A DNA stretch of 64,000 nucleotides from Streptomyces tsukubensis. GTDB lineage: Bacteria > Actinomycetota > Actinomycetes > Streptomycetales > Streptomycetaceae. How positions within the stretch are numbered: the stretch's first letter is position 1; every line of letters begins with the position of its first letter. This document shows, piece by piece, positions 1 through 8,546 of this stretch. The notes below the pieces were generated by a model that was not told where the DNA came from, did not search any database, and saw only the letters and a program-made list of their open reading frames with translations. The stretch covers positions 4,712,001 to 4,776,000 of the forward strand of contig NZ_CP045178.1 in the NCBI RefSeq assembly GCF_009296025.1, in the 5' to 3' direction. The position numbers and the translations under genes are program-made.

Positions 1-755
1 CGCGAGATCACCCGCAACGTGGCCTCAGGGAACTCCCGGTGGAAGAAGTGGCCGCCCGGCACGGTGTGCACCTCGAAGTCGACCGTGGTGTGCCGTGCCC
101 ACTCCCGGGCCTGCGCGGGCAGGAGGAGCGGATCGTGTTCGGCCGCCAGCACCCGTATCGGTACGGGCAGCGGAACGACGGGACGACGCGGGTGGCTGTG
201 CGCCAGGCCCAGGTCGTCCCGCAGCCGGTCGACGCACCGCAGGAACCACCGCGGGTGCCCCGAGGCCTGTGAGGGGACCCCGCCCAGTTCTCCCATCCAC
301 GAGCCGAGTTCGGAGTCGGAGGCGGTCTGCGGGGCCACGGCGGTGCGCGGCAGGTGCGGTGGTGCGCAGGCCCCCACCATCAGCACTTCCGGTGCGCGCC
401 GGCCCGTCGTCACCCGTCGTCGGGTCAGCTCGTGCGCGATCAGGCCGCCCAGGCTGTGCCCGTACACCGCGTAGTGCTGGTCCAGCAGGGGGTCGAGCTG
501 CTCGTCCAGCTCGTCCAGCAGGCGGCCGAAGTCCCGGAACCGAGGCTCACGCACCCGGCGTTCCCGTCCGGGCAGCTGTACGGGTATCACGGTGACGTCC
601 GGTCCGAGCCCGGCCTGCCAGAAGGCGAAGGAAGACGCGGCGCCGCCCGCGTGGTGGAAGCACAGCAGTCGGATCGACGCGCTGTCGGGCAGCGGTTGGC
701 TCGGCGACAGGCAGGACGGGACGGTTCCTGAGGCGGAGCCATGGACGGTGGTCAT
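1..755 (-). CDS. Type II thioesterase (partial, C-terminus outside window)
   Basis: This alpha/beta-hydrolase thioesterase probably removes wrong or stalled acyl groups from carrier proteins of a PKS or NRPS in the cytoplasm. About 251 residues are visible. The nucleophile motif GHSLGG (Ser about 101), the Asp in AAEHDP and the His in GGHFFH form the expected triad, and the early FHHAGG motif is typical of GrsT-type enzymes. The ATG at 755 has a GGGAGGG ribosome site about 9 bases upstream. The family is usually about 250 residues, so only a few C-terminal residues should be missing. It is transcribed away from the MmyB-like gene at 1360, and whatever lies left of the window may share its operon. 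Its client synthase is unknown; the nearest NRPS in the window is 32 kb away. Confidence 0.93.
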   Translation of the reverse strand, partial: MTTVHGSASGTVPSCLSPSQPLPDSASIRLLCFHHAGGAASSFAFWQAGLGPDVTVIPVQLPGRERRVREPRFRDFGRLLDELDEQLDPLLDQHYAVYGHSLGGLIAHELTRRRVTTGRRAPEVLMVGACAPPHLPRTAVAPQTASDSELGSWMGELGGVPSQASGHPRWFLRCVDRLRDDLGLAHSHPRRPVVPLPVPIRVLAAEHDPLLLPAQAREWARHTTVDFEVHTVPGGHFFHREFPEATLRVIS

Positions 756-1359
756 GTGTGCAGCCCTCCCGGGCACTGTGGCCGCCGGACGGATTCAGCG
801 GGCCCGACGCACTCGACGACTTCCGGCGGATCGGAGAACGGGGATTGAGGAGCGGGGAGCGGAGGACGGAGGGCGAGGAGGTGACACCGAACCGCCGCCG
901 CGCTGCCCGGCGTCGCGTCGCCGGTCGCGACATCGTCGAGGGGCTGTCTAAAGGACCCCTAATGGCGGCGCGCTCCGTGGTGCTTCGGCGGTGGAACGTC
1001 ACGCGGAATGCACAGGCGGCCCGTCGCGTGGTACTCGCCCGCGGCCTGATCGGACTCCCCTATTGCGAGGACCCCTAAGCCGCACTTTAGCCCGCCGGGT
1101 GAGACTGCGGCGCACTTGCGAGTCATCGCCACCATGATGGCCACCCGCGAGCCGGAGCCTGGCCCGGACCTGGGAGGACGGCGTGGTGCGCTCTACCGCC
1201 GCACGATGGCCGAGCGCCCCAAGTCCCGCTCCGATGAACCGAGTCGGGGCGCGTACGAAGAGGGTGTAACTCCTGACACGTACTGCGCGCGGCCGGGGGC
1301 CAGGTGCGTAAGGTGGCGAATATCTCAGCATCTATGGATGGACAAGGGAGCGGGGGCCC
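756..1359. other. 604-bp divergent intergenic region
   Basis: No convincing gene is seen. It should hold the promoters of both flanking genes and contains the AGGACCCCTAA repeats. The plus-strand gene is preceded by GGGAGCGGGGGCCC just before its ATG. Confidence 0.6.
952..1078. repeat. Direct repeats AGGACCCCTAA in the divergent promoter region
   Basis: AGGACCCCTAA occurs at 952-962 and again at 1068-1078. A near copy, GGACTCCCCTAT, lies at 1052-1063. The sites sit between the thioesterase gene and the MmyB-like regulator gene, where a regulator would bind. That they are operators is inference. Confidence 0.4.
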
Positions 1360-2199
1360 ATGCCGACTGGACGTCAGTTAAAGGAAATTGGACAGTTCTT
1401 GAAAGCTCGGCGAGCGGAGGTGAACCCCACCGAGGTGGGTCTGCCGCGAGCGGGTGTGCGCAGGACACCGGGCCTGCGCCGTGAGGAAGTGGCACTCCTG
1501 GCCGGCGTGGGAGTGTCCTGGTACACCTGGATCGAGCAGGGCAGGGCCGAGAACGTGTCCGCCGAGGTGCTCGGCGCGATCTCCCGGGTTCTCAGCCTCG
1601 ACGACACCCAGCGGCAGTACATGTGGCGGCTCGCCGGCCTGGGCTCGTCCCACTTCGCGCTCTCGTCCCAGCCGGACGGGGAGACGTTCACGCCCTTCGT
1701 CGACAACTGGCTGCCCAACCCGGCCTACATCGCCGACCGGATGTGGAACGTGGTGGTGGCGAACTCCGCCGCCTGCGAACTGCTGGCTCTGGGATCCGGT
1801 TGCGGCAACCTGATGGAGGACTTCTTCCTCAACCCGCAGACGCGCAGCCGGTACGCGGAGTGGGAGCAGGACGCCGCGACGATGGTGGCGCGGTTCCGCG
1901 CGCACACCGCGAACCACTCCGGCGACCGGCTGCTGGAGGCGATGGTGGACCGGCTGCTCGCGCGCAGCGACCAGTTCGCGAAGCTGTGGAGTGCGCAGGA
2001 GGTCCGCGAGGACTCCTGCGGCATCGACCTGCTCCAGCATCCGCGCGCCGGTGAGCTGTCACTGCGGCGGACGACGCTGGACTTCACCCCGAGGCTGGGC
2101 CTGCGGCTCACCGTGTTCATGGCCGTCCCCGGCACCCGGGCGGAGCGCGCCCTGCCGCTGCTCACCCTGTCGCGGGACGTGAGCAGCACAGCGGCCTGA
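1360..2199 (+). CDS. MmyB-like helix-turn-helix transcriptional regulator
   Basis: A 279-residue DNA-binding regulator. The N-terminal XRE-type HTH (residues about 5-90) carries RTPGLRREEVALLAGVG and SWYTWIEQGRA, the signature of the MmyB family. The C-terminal half (about 105-270) is the PAS-like ligand domain typical of MmyB, with NPAYIADRMWNVVVAN. Members often act on a neighbouring divergent gene, here the type II thioesterase or genes beyond it. Codon 7 (1378-1380) is TTA, the codon read by the bldA tRNA, so translation is probably delayed until late growth. A 14-bp hairpin follows the stop. The family call is firm; the target and ligand are unknown. Confidence 0.93.
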   Translation: MPTGRQLKEIGQFLKARRAEVNPTEVGLPRAGVRRTPGLRREEVALLAGVGVSWYTWIEQGRAENVSAEVLGAISRVLSLDDTQRQYMWRLAGLGSSHFALSSQPDGETFTPFVDNWLPNPAYIADRMWNVVVANSAACELLALGSGCGNLMEDFFLNPQTRSRYAEWEQDAATMVARFRAHTANHSGDRLLEAMVDRLLARSDQFAKLWSAQEVREDSCGIDLLQHPRAGELSLRRTTLDFTPRLGLRLTVFMAVPGTRAERALPLLTLSRDVSSTAA

Positions 2200-2204
2200 G
2201 AACC

Positions 2205-2235
2205 GGGTCGCCCCGCCGATCCGGCGGGGCGACCC
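2205..2235 (+). terminator. Strong hairpin after the MmyB-like gene
   Basis: Perfect 14-bp inverted repeat (arms 2205-2218 and 2222-2235, loop ATC) starting 5 bases after the stop codon. It has no U-tract, as is common for actinomycete terminators. Confidence 0.8.
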
Positions 2236-2265
2236 GCACCCGCCTTCTCGACGCCTCCTTCTCCC

Positions 2266-2352
2266 TTTCTCCGCTTCTCCGCTTCTCCGCTTCTCCGCTT
2301 CTCCGCTTCTCCGCCTTTCGTTGCCTCGTTGCCTCGTTGCTTCGTTGCTTCG
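2266..2352. repeat. Two adjacent 8-bp tandem arrays
   Basis: Five exact copies of CTTCTCCG (2274-2313, with a degenerate copy at 2266) are followed by four copies of TTGCCTCG/TTGCTTCG (2321-2352). The arrays end 35 bases before the start of the MBL-fold gene at 2388. The whole stretch is pyrimidine-rich on the plus strand. Confidence 0.85.
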
Positions 2353-2387
2353 TCCTCGCCTTCCTCCCTGCCGAAAGTGTCCCAGCC

Positions 2388-3263
2388 ATGTCTGCTGTAC
2401 TGCCGCTGGAGCGGCTGACCCGTCCTTCGCCGCTGCGTTCGCTCACCTTCGGGGACTGGCGGTTGTCCCATATCCCGGACGGACTGGTCCAGTTGCGGCC
2501 CGAGGGCTGGTTCACCGGCCTGGGCCCGGACGACCTCGCCGGGCTGGCCCCCTACCGGGGCCCGGACGGTTCGCTGGTCGCCTCGGTGGGGGGCCTGCTG
2601 GTCGAGCACCAGGGCCGCTCCCTGCTGATCGACGCTGGATTCGGCCCGCGACGTCTGGCGGCGGCGCAGACGCATCCCGCGCTGGGCACGCTGGCGGGCG
2701 GTGACCTTATCAACCAGCTCCGTACCGCCGGGGTTCCCGCGGAAGCCGTGGACACGGTCGCCTTCACACACCTGCACGACGATCACGTCGGCTGGGTGCA
2801 GGCGGCCGACGGAGCCCACTTCGCGGGCGCCACCTCCCTCGTGATGTCCACCGCCGAGTGGCGGGAGCGGGGCAGCCTGCTGCCGGCGAGGCTCGCCGGC
2901 CGGGTGCGGACGCCTGCCGATGGCGGCGAGGCGTTTCCCGGCGTCACGCTGCGGGAGTGGCCCGGCCACACCAGCGGTCACGCGGGGTACGTGGTGGAGG
3001 TGGCCGACGAGCGGTCCGGGGACGCCGGCGTCCGCCGGGTCCTGGTGCTCGGGGACGTGCTTCACTCTCCCGCGCAGACGGCGCACCCCGAGTGGCGGGT
3101 CTTCTTCGACAGTGAGGGCGATGAGGGGGTACGCACGCGCCGGGCCGTGCTGGAGGAGGCCGCCCGGCCCGGCACCGTCTGCTACGCCGGGCACTTCGCC
3201 GATGTGGTCTTCGGCCGGGTGGAGGCCACGGGCGACGGGTACGTCTGGCAGTCCGTGGAGTGA
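2388..3263 (+). CDS. Metallo-beta-lactamase-fold hydrolase
   Basis: A 291-residue MBL-fold enzyme. The THLHDDHVGW motif gives the HxHxDH metal ligands. Further ligands are the His in WPGHTSGH, the Asp in VLGDVLH and the His in YAGHF. The fold and length match the family that includes AHL lactonases, arylsulfatase-like and other ester or lactone hydrolases, so a two-zinc cytoplasmic hydrolase is likely. The ATG at 2388 was chosen because the conserved sequence begins close after it; no strong ribosome site is seen, and upstream lie tandem repeats. Given the AvrD-like gene downstream, lactone hydrolysis (self-protection or signal removal) is an attractive guess, but the substrate cannot be read from sequence. 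Confidence 0.85.
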   Translation: MSAVLPLERLTRPSPLRSLTFGDWRLSHIPDGLVQLRPEGWFTGLGPDDLAGLAPYRGPDGSLVASVGGLLVEHQGRSLLIDAGFGPRRLAAAQTHPALGTLAGGDLINQLRTAGVPAEAVDTVAFTHLHDDHVGWVQAADGAHFAGATSLVMSTAEWRERGSLLPARLAGRVRTPADGGEAFPGVTLREWPGHTSGHAGYVVEVADERSGDAGVRRVLVLGDVLHSPAQTAHPEWRVFFDSEGDEGVRTRRAVLEEAARPGTVCYAGHFADVVFGRVEATGDGYVWQSVE

Positions 3264-3512
3264 ACCCGGGGGCCGTCCCGCAGTTCGTCGCGCACCCGCC
3301 GGGGCGCGGCGTGGGATGGCCCGCACGGTGAGGGGAAGAGCATCGCGCGGCCGACTCGGTGAGGGGAAGAGCTGATCGCGCGGTTCGGCGGGCCGGGACA
3401 CCACATGTCCCGGCCCGCCGTGCGTGCGGGGGGCAGTGCCGGGGTGACCCGGCATGAGCCTGTTGGGGGGACCAATATGTTGAGCGCGCACTGTTTGGTG
3501 AGGAGGATCGCC

Positions 3513-5009
3513 GTGAGGCTTCTGCCCATGCCGAAGACACACTCCGCAGAACTATCCATGACAGGGAAGCAGAAGACGATCCTCGTCGTCCTGCTGGGCG
3601 CGCAGTTCATGTTCGCCGTAGACTTCTCCATCCTCACGGTGGCGCTGCCGGAGATCGGCTCGGACCTGGGGTTCGGGCTCGACAGCCTGCAGTGGGTCTC
3701 CACCGCCTTCGCCCTGACCGCCGCGGGCTTCATGCTCCTCTTCGGACGCATCGGCGACCTGATCGGCCGGAAGAATCTCTTCCTCGTCGGCATGGCTCTG
3801 CTGACGGTCTCCTCGCTGCTCGGCGGCCTGGCCACCAGTCCGGAACTGATGATCGTGGCGCGGGTGTTGCAGGGCCTCGCCACTGCCATCGTCACGCCGT
3901 CGGGCATGGCGCTGATCACCACCAGCTTCCCGGAAGGCCCGCTGCGCACCAAGGCGCTCGGGCTGAACGGGGCGCTGCTCTCCCTCGGGTTCGCCGGCGG
4001 CGCGATCCTCGGCGGTGTACTCACCGACCTGCTCTCCTGGCGCTGGGACTTCTTCATCAACGTCCCGGTCGGCGTCGCCCTGTTCATCGGCGGCGTGCTG
4101 GTGATCAGCAACTCGATCGCCGAGGACCGTCCCAAGCTGGACGTCCCCGGTTCGATCACCGTCACCGCGGGACTGCTCGCCTTCGTGTACGGCATCACCA
4201 GCGCCGAGCGCGAGGGCTGGGACTCCGCGCAGACCTGGGCCACGCTGCTGGTCGCCGCCGTCCTCCTGGCGTCCTTCTACCTGATCGAGCTGAAGGCCGC
4301 CGCGCCGCTGGCCCCGGTACGCGTCCTGAAGGCCAACTCCGTCAAGTGGGGCAACCTGGGCGGGCTGATCACCTTCTCCATGGAGTCGGCGCTGTCCTTC
4401 CTGCTCACCCTCTACCTACAGCAGGTGCTGAACCTCACCCCGTTCCAGACCGGTCTGATGTTCGGCTTCCTGGGACTCGGCGCGTTCATCGGTGGCACCT
4501 TCGCATCGAAGATCATCGCCCGTACCGGCGCCAAGGGCGGTCTGGTCCTCGGTCTGGCCGTGCAGGGCGTCATGACCGGTGCGCTGTTCTGGCTGAGTGA
4601 GGACAAGTCTGCGGGCATCGCCGCCGTACTGTTCACCACGTTCGTCGGCGGATTCGGCCACGTCCTGGCGATCGTCTCCTACACCGTCGTCTCCACCTCC
4701 GGCATCGAGGACCGGGAGCAGGGCCTGGCCACCGGTCTGGCCGCCATGACCCAGCAGGTCGGTTTCACGCTCGGCATCCCGGTGATGTCGGCGGTGGCCG
4801 CCTCGCAGTACGGGGATCTGGACGACGGCGTCGCCTCCGCCGCCGGGGTCCTGGACGGCACCACCTTCGGCATCCTCGTCGACGGTCTGGTGGTCCTCGC
4901 CGGAGCCCTCGTCATCAGCCTTCTGCTCCGCAGGGCGAAGCCCGCCGCACCCGCCGGGGTGACCACGACCGACGACTCGGCGGAGCCCAACCTCACGGCG
5001 GTTCCGTAA
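3513..5009 (+). CDS. MFS drug exporter, DHA2 family (14 TM)
   Basis: A 498-residue membrane transporter that should export a drug-like compound by proton antiport. It has the DHA2 signature VDFSILTVALPEIG near the first membrane segment, the loop motif GRIGDLIGRKN between segments 2 and 3, and motif C-like LGFAGGAILGGVL. Length and hydrophobicity fit 14 segments. I place the start at GTG 3513 because AGGAGG lies 6 bases upstream. ATGs at 3528 and 3558 are alternatives with worse ribosome sites. It precedes the AvrD-like gene on the same strand, so it may export that pathway's product. The 26-bp repeat array separates the two genes. Confidence 0.92.
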   Translation: MRLLPMPKTHSAELSMTGKQKTILVVLLGAQFMFAVDFSILTVALPEIGSDLGFGLDSLQWVSTAFALTAAGFMLLFGRIGDLIGRKNLFLVGMALLTVSSLLGGLATSPELMIVARVLQGLATAIVTPSGMALITTSFPEGPLRTKALGLNGALLSLGFAGGAILGGVLTDLLSWRWDFFINVPVGVALFIGGVLVISNSIAEDRPKLDVPGSITVTAGLLAFVYGITSAEREGWDSAQTWATLLVAAVLLASFYLIELKAAAPLAPVRVLKANSVKWGNLGGLITFSMESALSFLLTLYLQQVLNLTPFQTGLMFGFLGLGAFIGGTFASKIIARTGAKGGLVLGLAVQGVMTGALFWLSEDKSAGIAAVLFTTFVGGFGHVLAIVSYTVVSTSGIEDREQGLATGLAAMTQQVGFTLGIPVMSAVAASQYGDLDDGVASAAGVLDGTTFGILVDGLVVLAGALVISLLLRRAKPAAPAGVTTTDDSAEPNLTAVP

Positions 5010-5122
5010 CCGGTGCCGCGCCGGCCGGTCTCCCGTGCGCGGGGCACACGCCCCCTACCTGTCCGGCGCGGCGCCCGTACCGGGCGCAGGACCCGAGCGC
5101 ACCGCCCGAAGCCACGTCCGAG

Positions 5123-5304
5123 CACACGTCCCGAGCGCGAGAGCCGTGCACACGTCCCGAGCGCGAGAGCCGTGCACACGTCCCGAGCGCGAGAACCGTG
5201 CACACGTCCCGAGCGCGAGAACCGTGCACACGTCCCGAACACGAGAGCCGTGCACACGTCCCGAACACGAGAACCGAGCACGAGAACCGAGCACGAGAAC
5301 CGAG
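5123..5304. repeat. 26-bp tandem repeat array (6 copies) with 13-bp half units
   Basis: Six consecutive 26-bp units start at 5123, 5149, 5175, 5201, 5227 and 5253. Each contains CACACGTCCCGAG near its left edge. Two 13-bp units, CACGAGAACCGAG, follow at 5279-5304 and equal the right half of the last unit. The array fills the space between the MFS stop and the AvrD-like start. There are no spacers, so it is not CRISPR. Confidence 0.9.
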
Positions 5305-5333
5305 CACACGTCCGAGCACAGGGAAGGAACCCG

Positions 5334-6368
5334 ATGCCTGCTCAGTCCTCCTCGTCAATTCTGCCCGTCGCCTCCCCCTACCTTCCGGACATCTCCGACT
5401 ACCTGGGCGCGCCCGAACGCCGCTTCTTCGGCGAGGGATACAAGCGCTCCCGACATCGCCTCACCGGTTTCCACCTACCGGAGCCGGACGGTGCGGCCTC
5501 AGAGGTCCCCCGGCTGGCCGCCACCGCGCAGGTCGACTATCCGAGCGACTGGTCCCGCAAGGGCGACACCGACCAGCGGCCGCACCTCTCCACCGTCGAC
5601 GTCCTGCTGCTGGGGGCCCAGCTCACCGAGGCCCTGCTCACCAGCCACCTCGGGCTGACCGAGCGAGAGCTGGCCACCGTCTGGCTCGCCCGGGTCCGGA
5701 TCAAGGCCGGGAACCGGCCGGTGGAGGACGACCTGACCGGCTTCCCGGTCTCGGCGCAGCTCGTCGGCCGACTGCCCTCCCCCCGGCCCGGCCGCGCACG
5801 GACCGCCGTCGAAGCCACCGTGGGCACCCTGCGCATCCGGCTTGAGGCCGACCATCCGGACGTTTCCCCGGGCGCACGTGCCCGCACCGCGCCCGTCGTC
5901 CGTGCGGGCGGTTACGGCGACACCCGCCGACTGGGTGTCCAGCGGGTCGAGAGCATGCAGGTCCGACCCGGCAGCAGCGTCGCCACCGCGGACGTACGTC
6001 TCACCGGTGGGCCGGAGGGCGCGCTCGGCGGCATGGAGGGTGAGCAGCAGCCGTCCGTGCACTTGGTGGATGTGTTCGTGACGGCCCTCCAGATCGGGCA
6101 GGTACTGCTCTACGAGCTGGACCAGATCCCCCGCGCCGACTCCGACACCCTGTGGATGCGCAGCACCCTGCTGGAGGCGACGACGCCGCATCGGCCGCGT
6201 GCGGCCGCCGACGGGGGGCCGCTGCCCATGCGGGCGGAGCTGCGGGATTCCGTCCTGCTCAACAACCGCCTCGGCGAGACCTGGCGCCGGGCGGACATCG
6301 CGGCGCAGCTCGCCGACATCTCCGTGGTCTGCTCGGTGGTGCACCGGCTGCCGCGGTCCTCGTCCTGA
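5334..6368 (+). CDS. AvrD-like protein
   Basis: A 344-residue protein resembling AvrD of Pseudomonas syringae, which directs synthesis of syringolides (acyl-glycoside lactone elicitors) from a beta-ketoacyl unit and a pentulose. Family-like segments I recognise are YLGAPERRFFGEGY near residue 22, YPSDWSRKGD near 66, RPHLSTVDVLLL near 77 and VRIKAGNRPVEDD near 121. The family is usually about 310-330 residues. The ATG at 5334 is supported by GGGAAGGAA upstream. The reading frame stays open further upstream through the repeat array, but that part is repeat-encoded and unlikely to be protein. KASIII, ACP, HAD phosphatase and two NTPase genes follow, which fits assembly of a beta-ketoacyl precursor. 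The assignment is by recalled motifs, not by a search. Confidence 0.72.
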   Translation: MPAQSSSSILPVASPYLPDISDYLGAPERRFFGEGYKRSRHRLTGFHLPEPDGAASEVPRLAATAQVDYPSDWSRKGDTDQRPHLSTVDVLLLGAQLTEALLTSHLGLTERELATVWLARVRIKAGNRPVEDDLTGFPVSAQLVGRLPSPRPGRARTAVEATVGTLRIRLEADHPDVSPGARARTAPVVRAGGYGDTRRLGVQRVESMQVRPGSSVATADVRLTGGPEGALGGMEGEQQPSVHLVDVFVTALQIGQVLLYELDQIPRADSDTLWMRSTLLEATTPHRPRAAADGGPLPMRAELRDSVLLNNRLGETWRRADIAAQLADISVVCSVVHRLPRSSS

Positions 6369-6436
6369 ACCTCCTTCACGACCCAGGGCGTTCGCGCACC
6401 AGAGCCGAGCGCCTCGATCATCACAGGAGACACCAC

Positions 6437-7132
6437 ATGAAGCTCGCCATCGCAGGCACCTACTCCGTCGGCAAGACCCTGACCACGATGGCCGTCTCGC
6501 ATCTGGTCGGTCTGCCGCGTTCGTCTGCCAAGACCATGCGGGAGCTGCTGCCCATCTCCATCCCCGGCAAGACGCTGGAGGAGTGCACCCCACCGGAGCT
6601 GATCATGCTGATCATGCGGCGCAACCAGGAGCGCGCGGTCAACGAGTCCCACCTGCCCGACGGTTTCGTCTCCGACGGATCGTCCCTGCACGAGTGGGCC
6701 TACGGCACCGTCCGTGTGCTGGTCGGCATCAACCCCAACGAGTCGGTGAACCTGGACAGCATCGAGGTCACCGAGGAGATCGGCTTCTACGGCAAGGTCC
6801 TGGAGCAGATGGCGGTGCCCGCCAAGCAGCACGCCCGTGCCACCTATGACTCCTTCGTTCACCTGCCCATCGAGTTCCCGCTGGTTCCGGACGGACACCG
6901 CCCGGTCAACGAACGCTTCCGCTCCCTCGCGGACGAGCTGATGCTCAGGACCCTGGACGAGCTGAACATCCCCTACCACACGGTGGGCGGCTCCATACCC
7001 GAGCGTCTTCAGAAGATCATCGACATCTACGGCTTCAAGCCCGTGATGAGAATCGACGAGGCGATCGAGCTGGCCCAGACCGAGTACGCGCTCATCGACA
7101 CGAGTTCGGAACTCGTCCGCGCTGCCGGCTGA
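6437..7132 (+). CDS. P-loop NTPase / small-molecule kinase-like protein (AAA_28-like)
   Basis: A 231-residue soluble protein with Walker A AGTYSVGKT at residues 6-14. The SDGSSLHEWAYG stretch resembles the catalytic region of NadR- or thymidylate-kinase-like P-loop kinases. It may phosphorylate a small hydroxyl substrate such as a sugar, but this is inference. The ATG at 6437 follows CACAGGAGACACCAC. It lies 68 bases after the AvrD-like gene on the same strand. A second, shorter relative lies at 9618, and the two share the G(T/A)Y(S/G)xGKT loop, the EELIxL(I/V)xRR-like helix and the SDGS(S/L)LHEW motif. Confidence 0.82.
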   Translation: MKLAIAGTYSVGKTLTTMAVSHLVGLPRSSAKTMRELLPISIPGKTLEECTPPELIMLIMRRNQERAVNESHLPDGFVSDGSSLHEWAYGTVRVLVGINPNESVNLDSIEVTEEIGFYGKVLEQMAVPAKQHARATYDSFVHLPIEFPLVPDGHRPVNERFRSLADELMLRTLDELNIPYHTVGGSIPERLQKIIDIYGFKPVMRIDEAIELAQTEYALIDTSSELVRAAG

Positions 7133-7216
7133 CCCCCGCGGACCCGCACGGCCGGAAACCACCTTAGCGAGGACACACAGAACCGGACACCACCCAAGAA
7201 GAATCGGGGGAGACTC

Positions 7217-8224
7217 ATGCCGCAGGCAGTCCTGCGCGGGCTCGGCACACATCTGCCGTCCAGACGCATCACCAATGCCGAACTCGCCAACACTTTCGAC
7301 ACCTCTGACGAGTGGATCACCACCCGTACCGGAATCCGGGAGCGGTACTGGGCCCCGCCCGGCCAGTCCACCGGTGACCTGGCCACCGAGGCGGGCCGCG
7401 CGGCCCTGAAGTCCGCCGGCCTCGGCGACGGAGCCGAGGTCGGTCTCCTCATCGTCGCCACCACCACACCCGACCATCCCTGCCCCGCCACCGCGCCCGA
7501 CGTCGCCGCGCGGCTGGGGCTCGGACACACCGCGGCCTACGACATCGCCGCCGTGTGCTCCGGATTCGTCTACGCCCTCGAAGCCGCCGCCAACGCCATC
7601 GTGGCGGGCCGGGTCGAGCGGGCGCTCGTCATCGGGGCCGAGACCTACTCGACCATCCTCAGCCCGAACGACCGCACCACCTCGGTGATCTTCGGCGACG
7701 GAGCCGGGGCCGTCGTGCTGGGCCGGGGCACCGGAGAGGAGCCGGGCCGGCTGCTCGGTTTCGACCTGGGCAGCGACGGCACCGGCAAGGACCTCATCCG
7801 GATCCCCGCTGGCGGCTCCCGACAGCGCTCCAGCGACGTGCCCGTGGCCGACGAGGACCACTACTTCACCATGCAGGGCAAAAAGGTGTTCGCCCATGCG
7901 GTCCGCCGCATGTCGGAGTCCTCGCTCGCCCTGCTGGGGAACGTCGGCTGGAGCACGGACGACGTGGAGTACCTGGTCGGCCACCAGGCCAATCTCCGGA
8001 TTCTCCGGTCCGTGGCGGAACAGATCGGCCTCGGAGCCGAGTGCGCCGTCACCAACATCGACAAGGTCGGCAACACCTCCGCCGCCTCCATCCCCCTGGC
8101 CCTGGCCGACGCGGCGGCGGAGGGGAAGTTCAAGACCGGCGACCGCCTGTTGCTCACGGCCTTCGGCGGCGGCCTGACCTGGGGTTCCGCCGCCCTCACC
8201 TGGCCGGACATCGTCCCGGTCTGA
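7217..8224 (+). CDS. 3-oxoacyl-ACP synthase III (KASIII / FabH-like)
   Basis: A 335-residue condensing enzyme of the thiolase fold that should join an acyl starter to malonyl-ACP. The Cys-His-Asn triad is intact: Cys114 in AAVCSGF, His256 in GHQANLR and Asn286 in GNTSAAS. SDEWITTRTGIRER near residue 28 is the usual FabH start region. The ATG at 7217 is preceded by CGGGGGAGACTC. A dedicated ACP gene follows, so this copy probably serves the AvrD-like pathway rather than bulk fatty acid synthesis, since it lies apart from fabD and fabF. A 1-2-step iterative ketoacyl synthase role is possible because no KASII is nearby. Confidence 0.93.
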   Translation: MPQAVLRGLGTHLPSRRITNAELANTFDTSDEWITTRTGIRERYWAPPGQSTGDLATEAGRAALKSAGLGDGAEVGLLIVATTTPDHPCPATAPDVAARLGLGHTAAYDIAAVCSGFVYALEAAANAIVAGRVERALVIGAETYSTILSPNDRTTSVIFGDGAGAVVLGRGTGEEPGRLLGFDLGSDGTGKDLIRIPAGGSRQRSSDVPVADEDHYFTMQGKKVFAHAVRRMSESSLALLGNVGWSTDDVEYLVGHQANLRILRSVAEQIGLGAECAVTNIDKVGNTSAASIPLALADAAAEGKFKTGDRLLLTAFGGGLTWGSAALTWPDIVPV

Positions 8225-8546
8225 TCCGGTGTCCCGGGTGCGGCGCTTTGCGCCCCACCCGCCCGCGCACCGCTTTCCCCACGCGCCCCGGTGCCGTTGC
8301 GTGTCCTTCGCGGCCGCTCGCGCACCACTGCCTCCGCGCGCCCGTATCCCGCGCGTTCCTCGTGGTTCCGCGGCCGGACAGCCCTCCCTCGGCGCACCAC
8401 CGCCGCTGGGCCGATTTACGGTCCGCGCCGTCCCACAGCTCACGCGCCGCACCCCACAGGTGTGCCGAACGCCGTGGAAAACGCCGCGCACTCGGCACGG
8501 GAACGTGCACCACACCGCCCTGAACCCCCGGAGAGGAAACACCGCC
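8225..8546. other. 322-bp gap between KASIII and ACP genes
   Basis: Apart from the hairpin at 8236-8260, I see only GC-rich sequence with no convincing gene. A promoter for the ACP gene could lie here, but no clear -35/-10 pair is visible. Confidence 0.5.
8236..8260 (+). terminator. Possible hairpin after the KASIII gene
   Basis: Inverted repeat GGGTG-C-GGCGC / GCGCC-C-CACCC with a TTT loop, interrupted by one C-C mismatch, starting 12 bases after the KASIII stop. It may attenuate read-through into the ACP gene. Confidence 0.45.

Noticed and set aside
1312..1325. Shared GGTGGCGAATATC near the MmyB start and, on the other strand, near 51890
   Set aside because: A 13-base match is expected by chance several times in 64 kb, so no common promoter element can be claimed.
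5123..5304. CRISPR array
   Set aside because: The 26-bp units are contiguous, without spacers, and no cas genes are near.
5013..5333. N-terminal extension of the AvrD-like protein through the 26-bp repeat array
   Set aside because: The frame is open, but it encodes only repeat-derived low-complexity peptide; the ATG at 5334 has a good ribosome site and the conserved sequence starts there.
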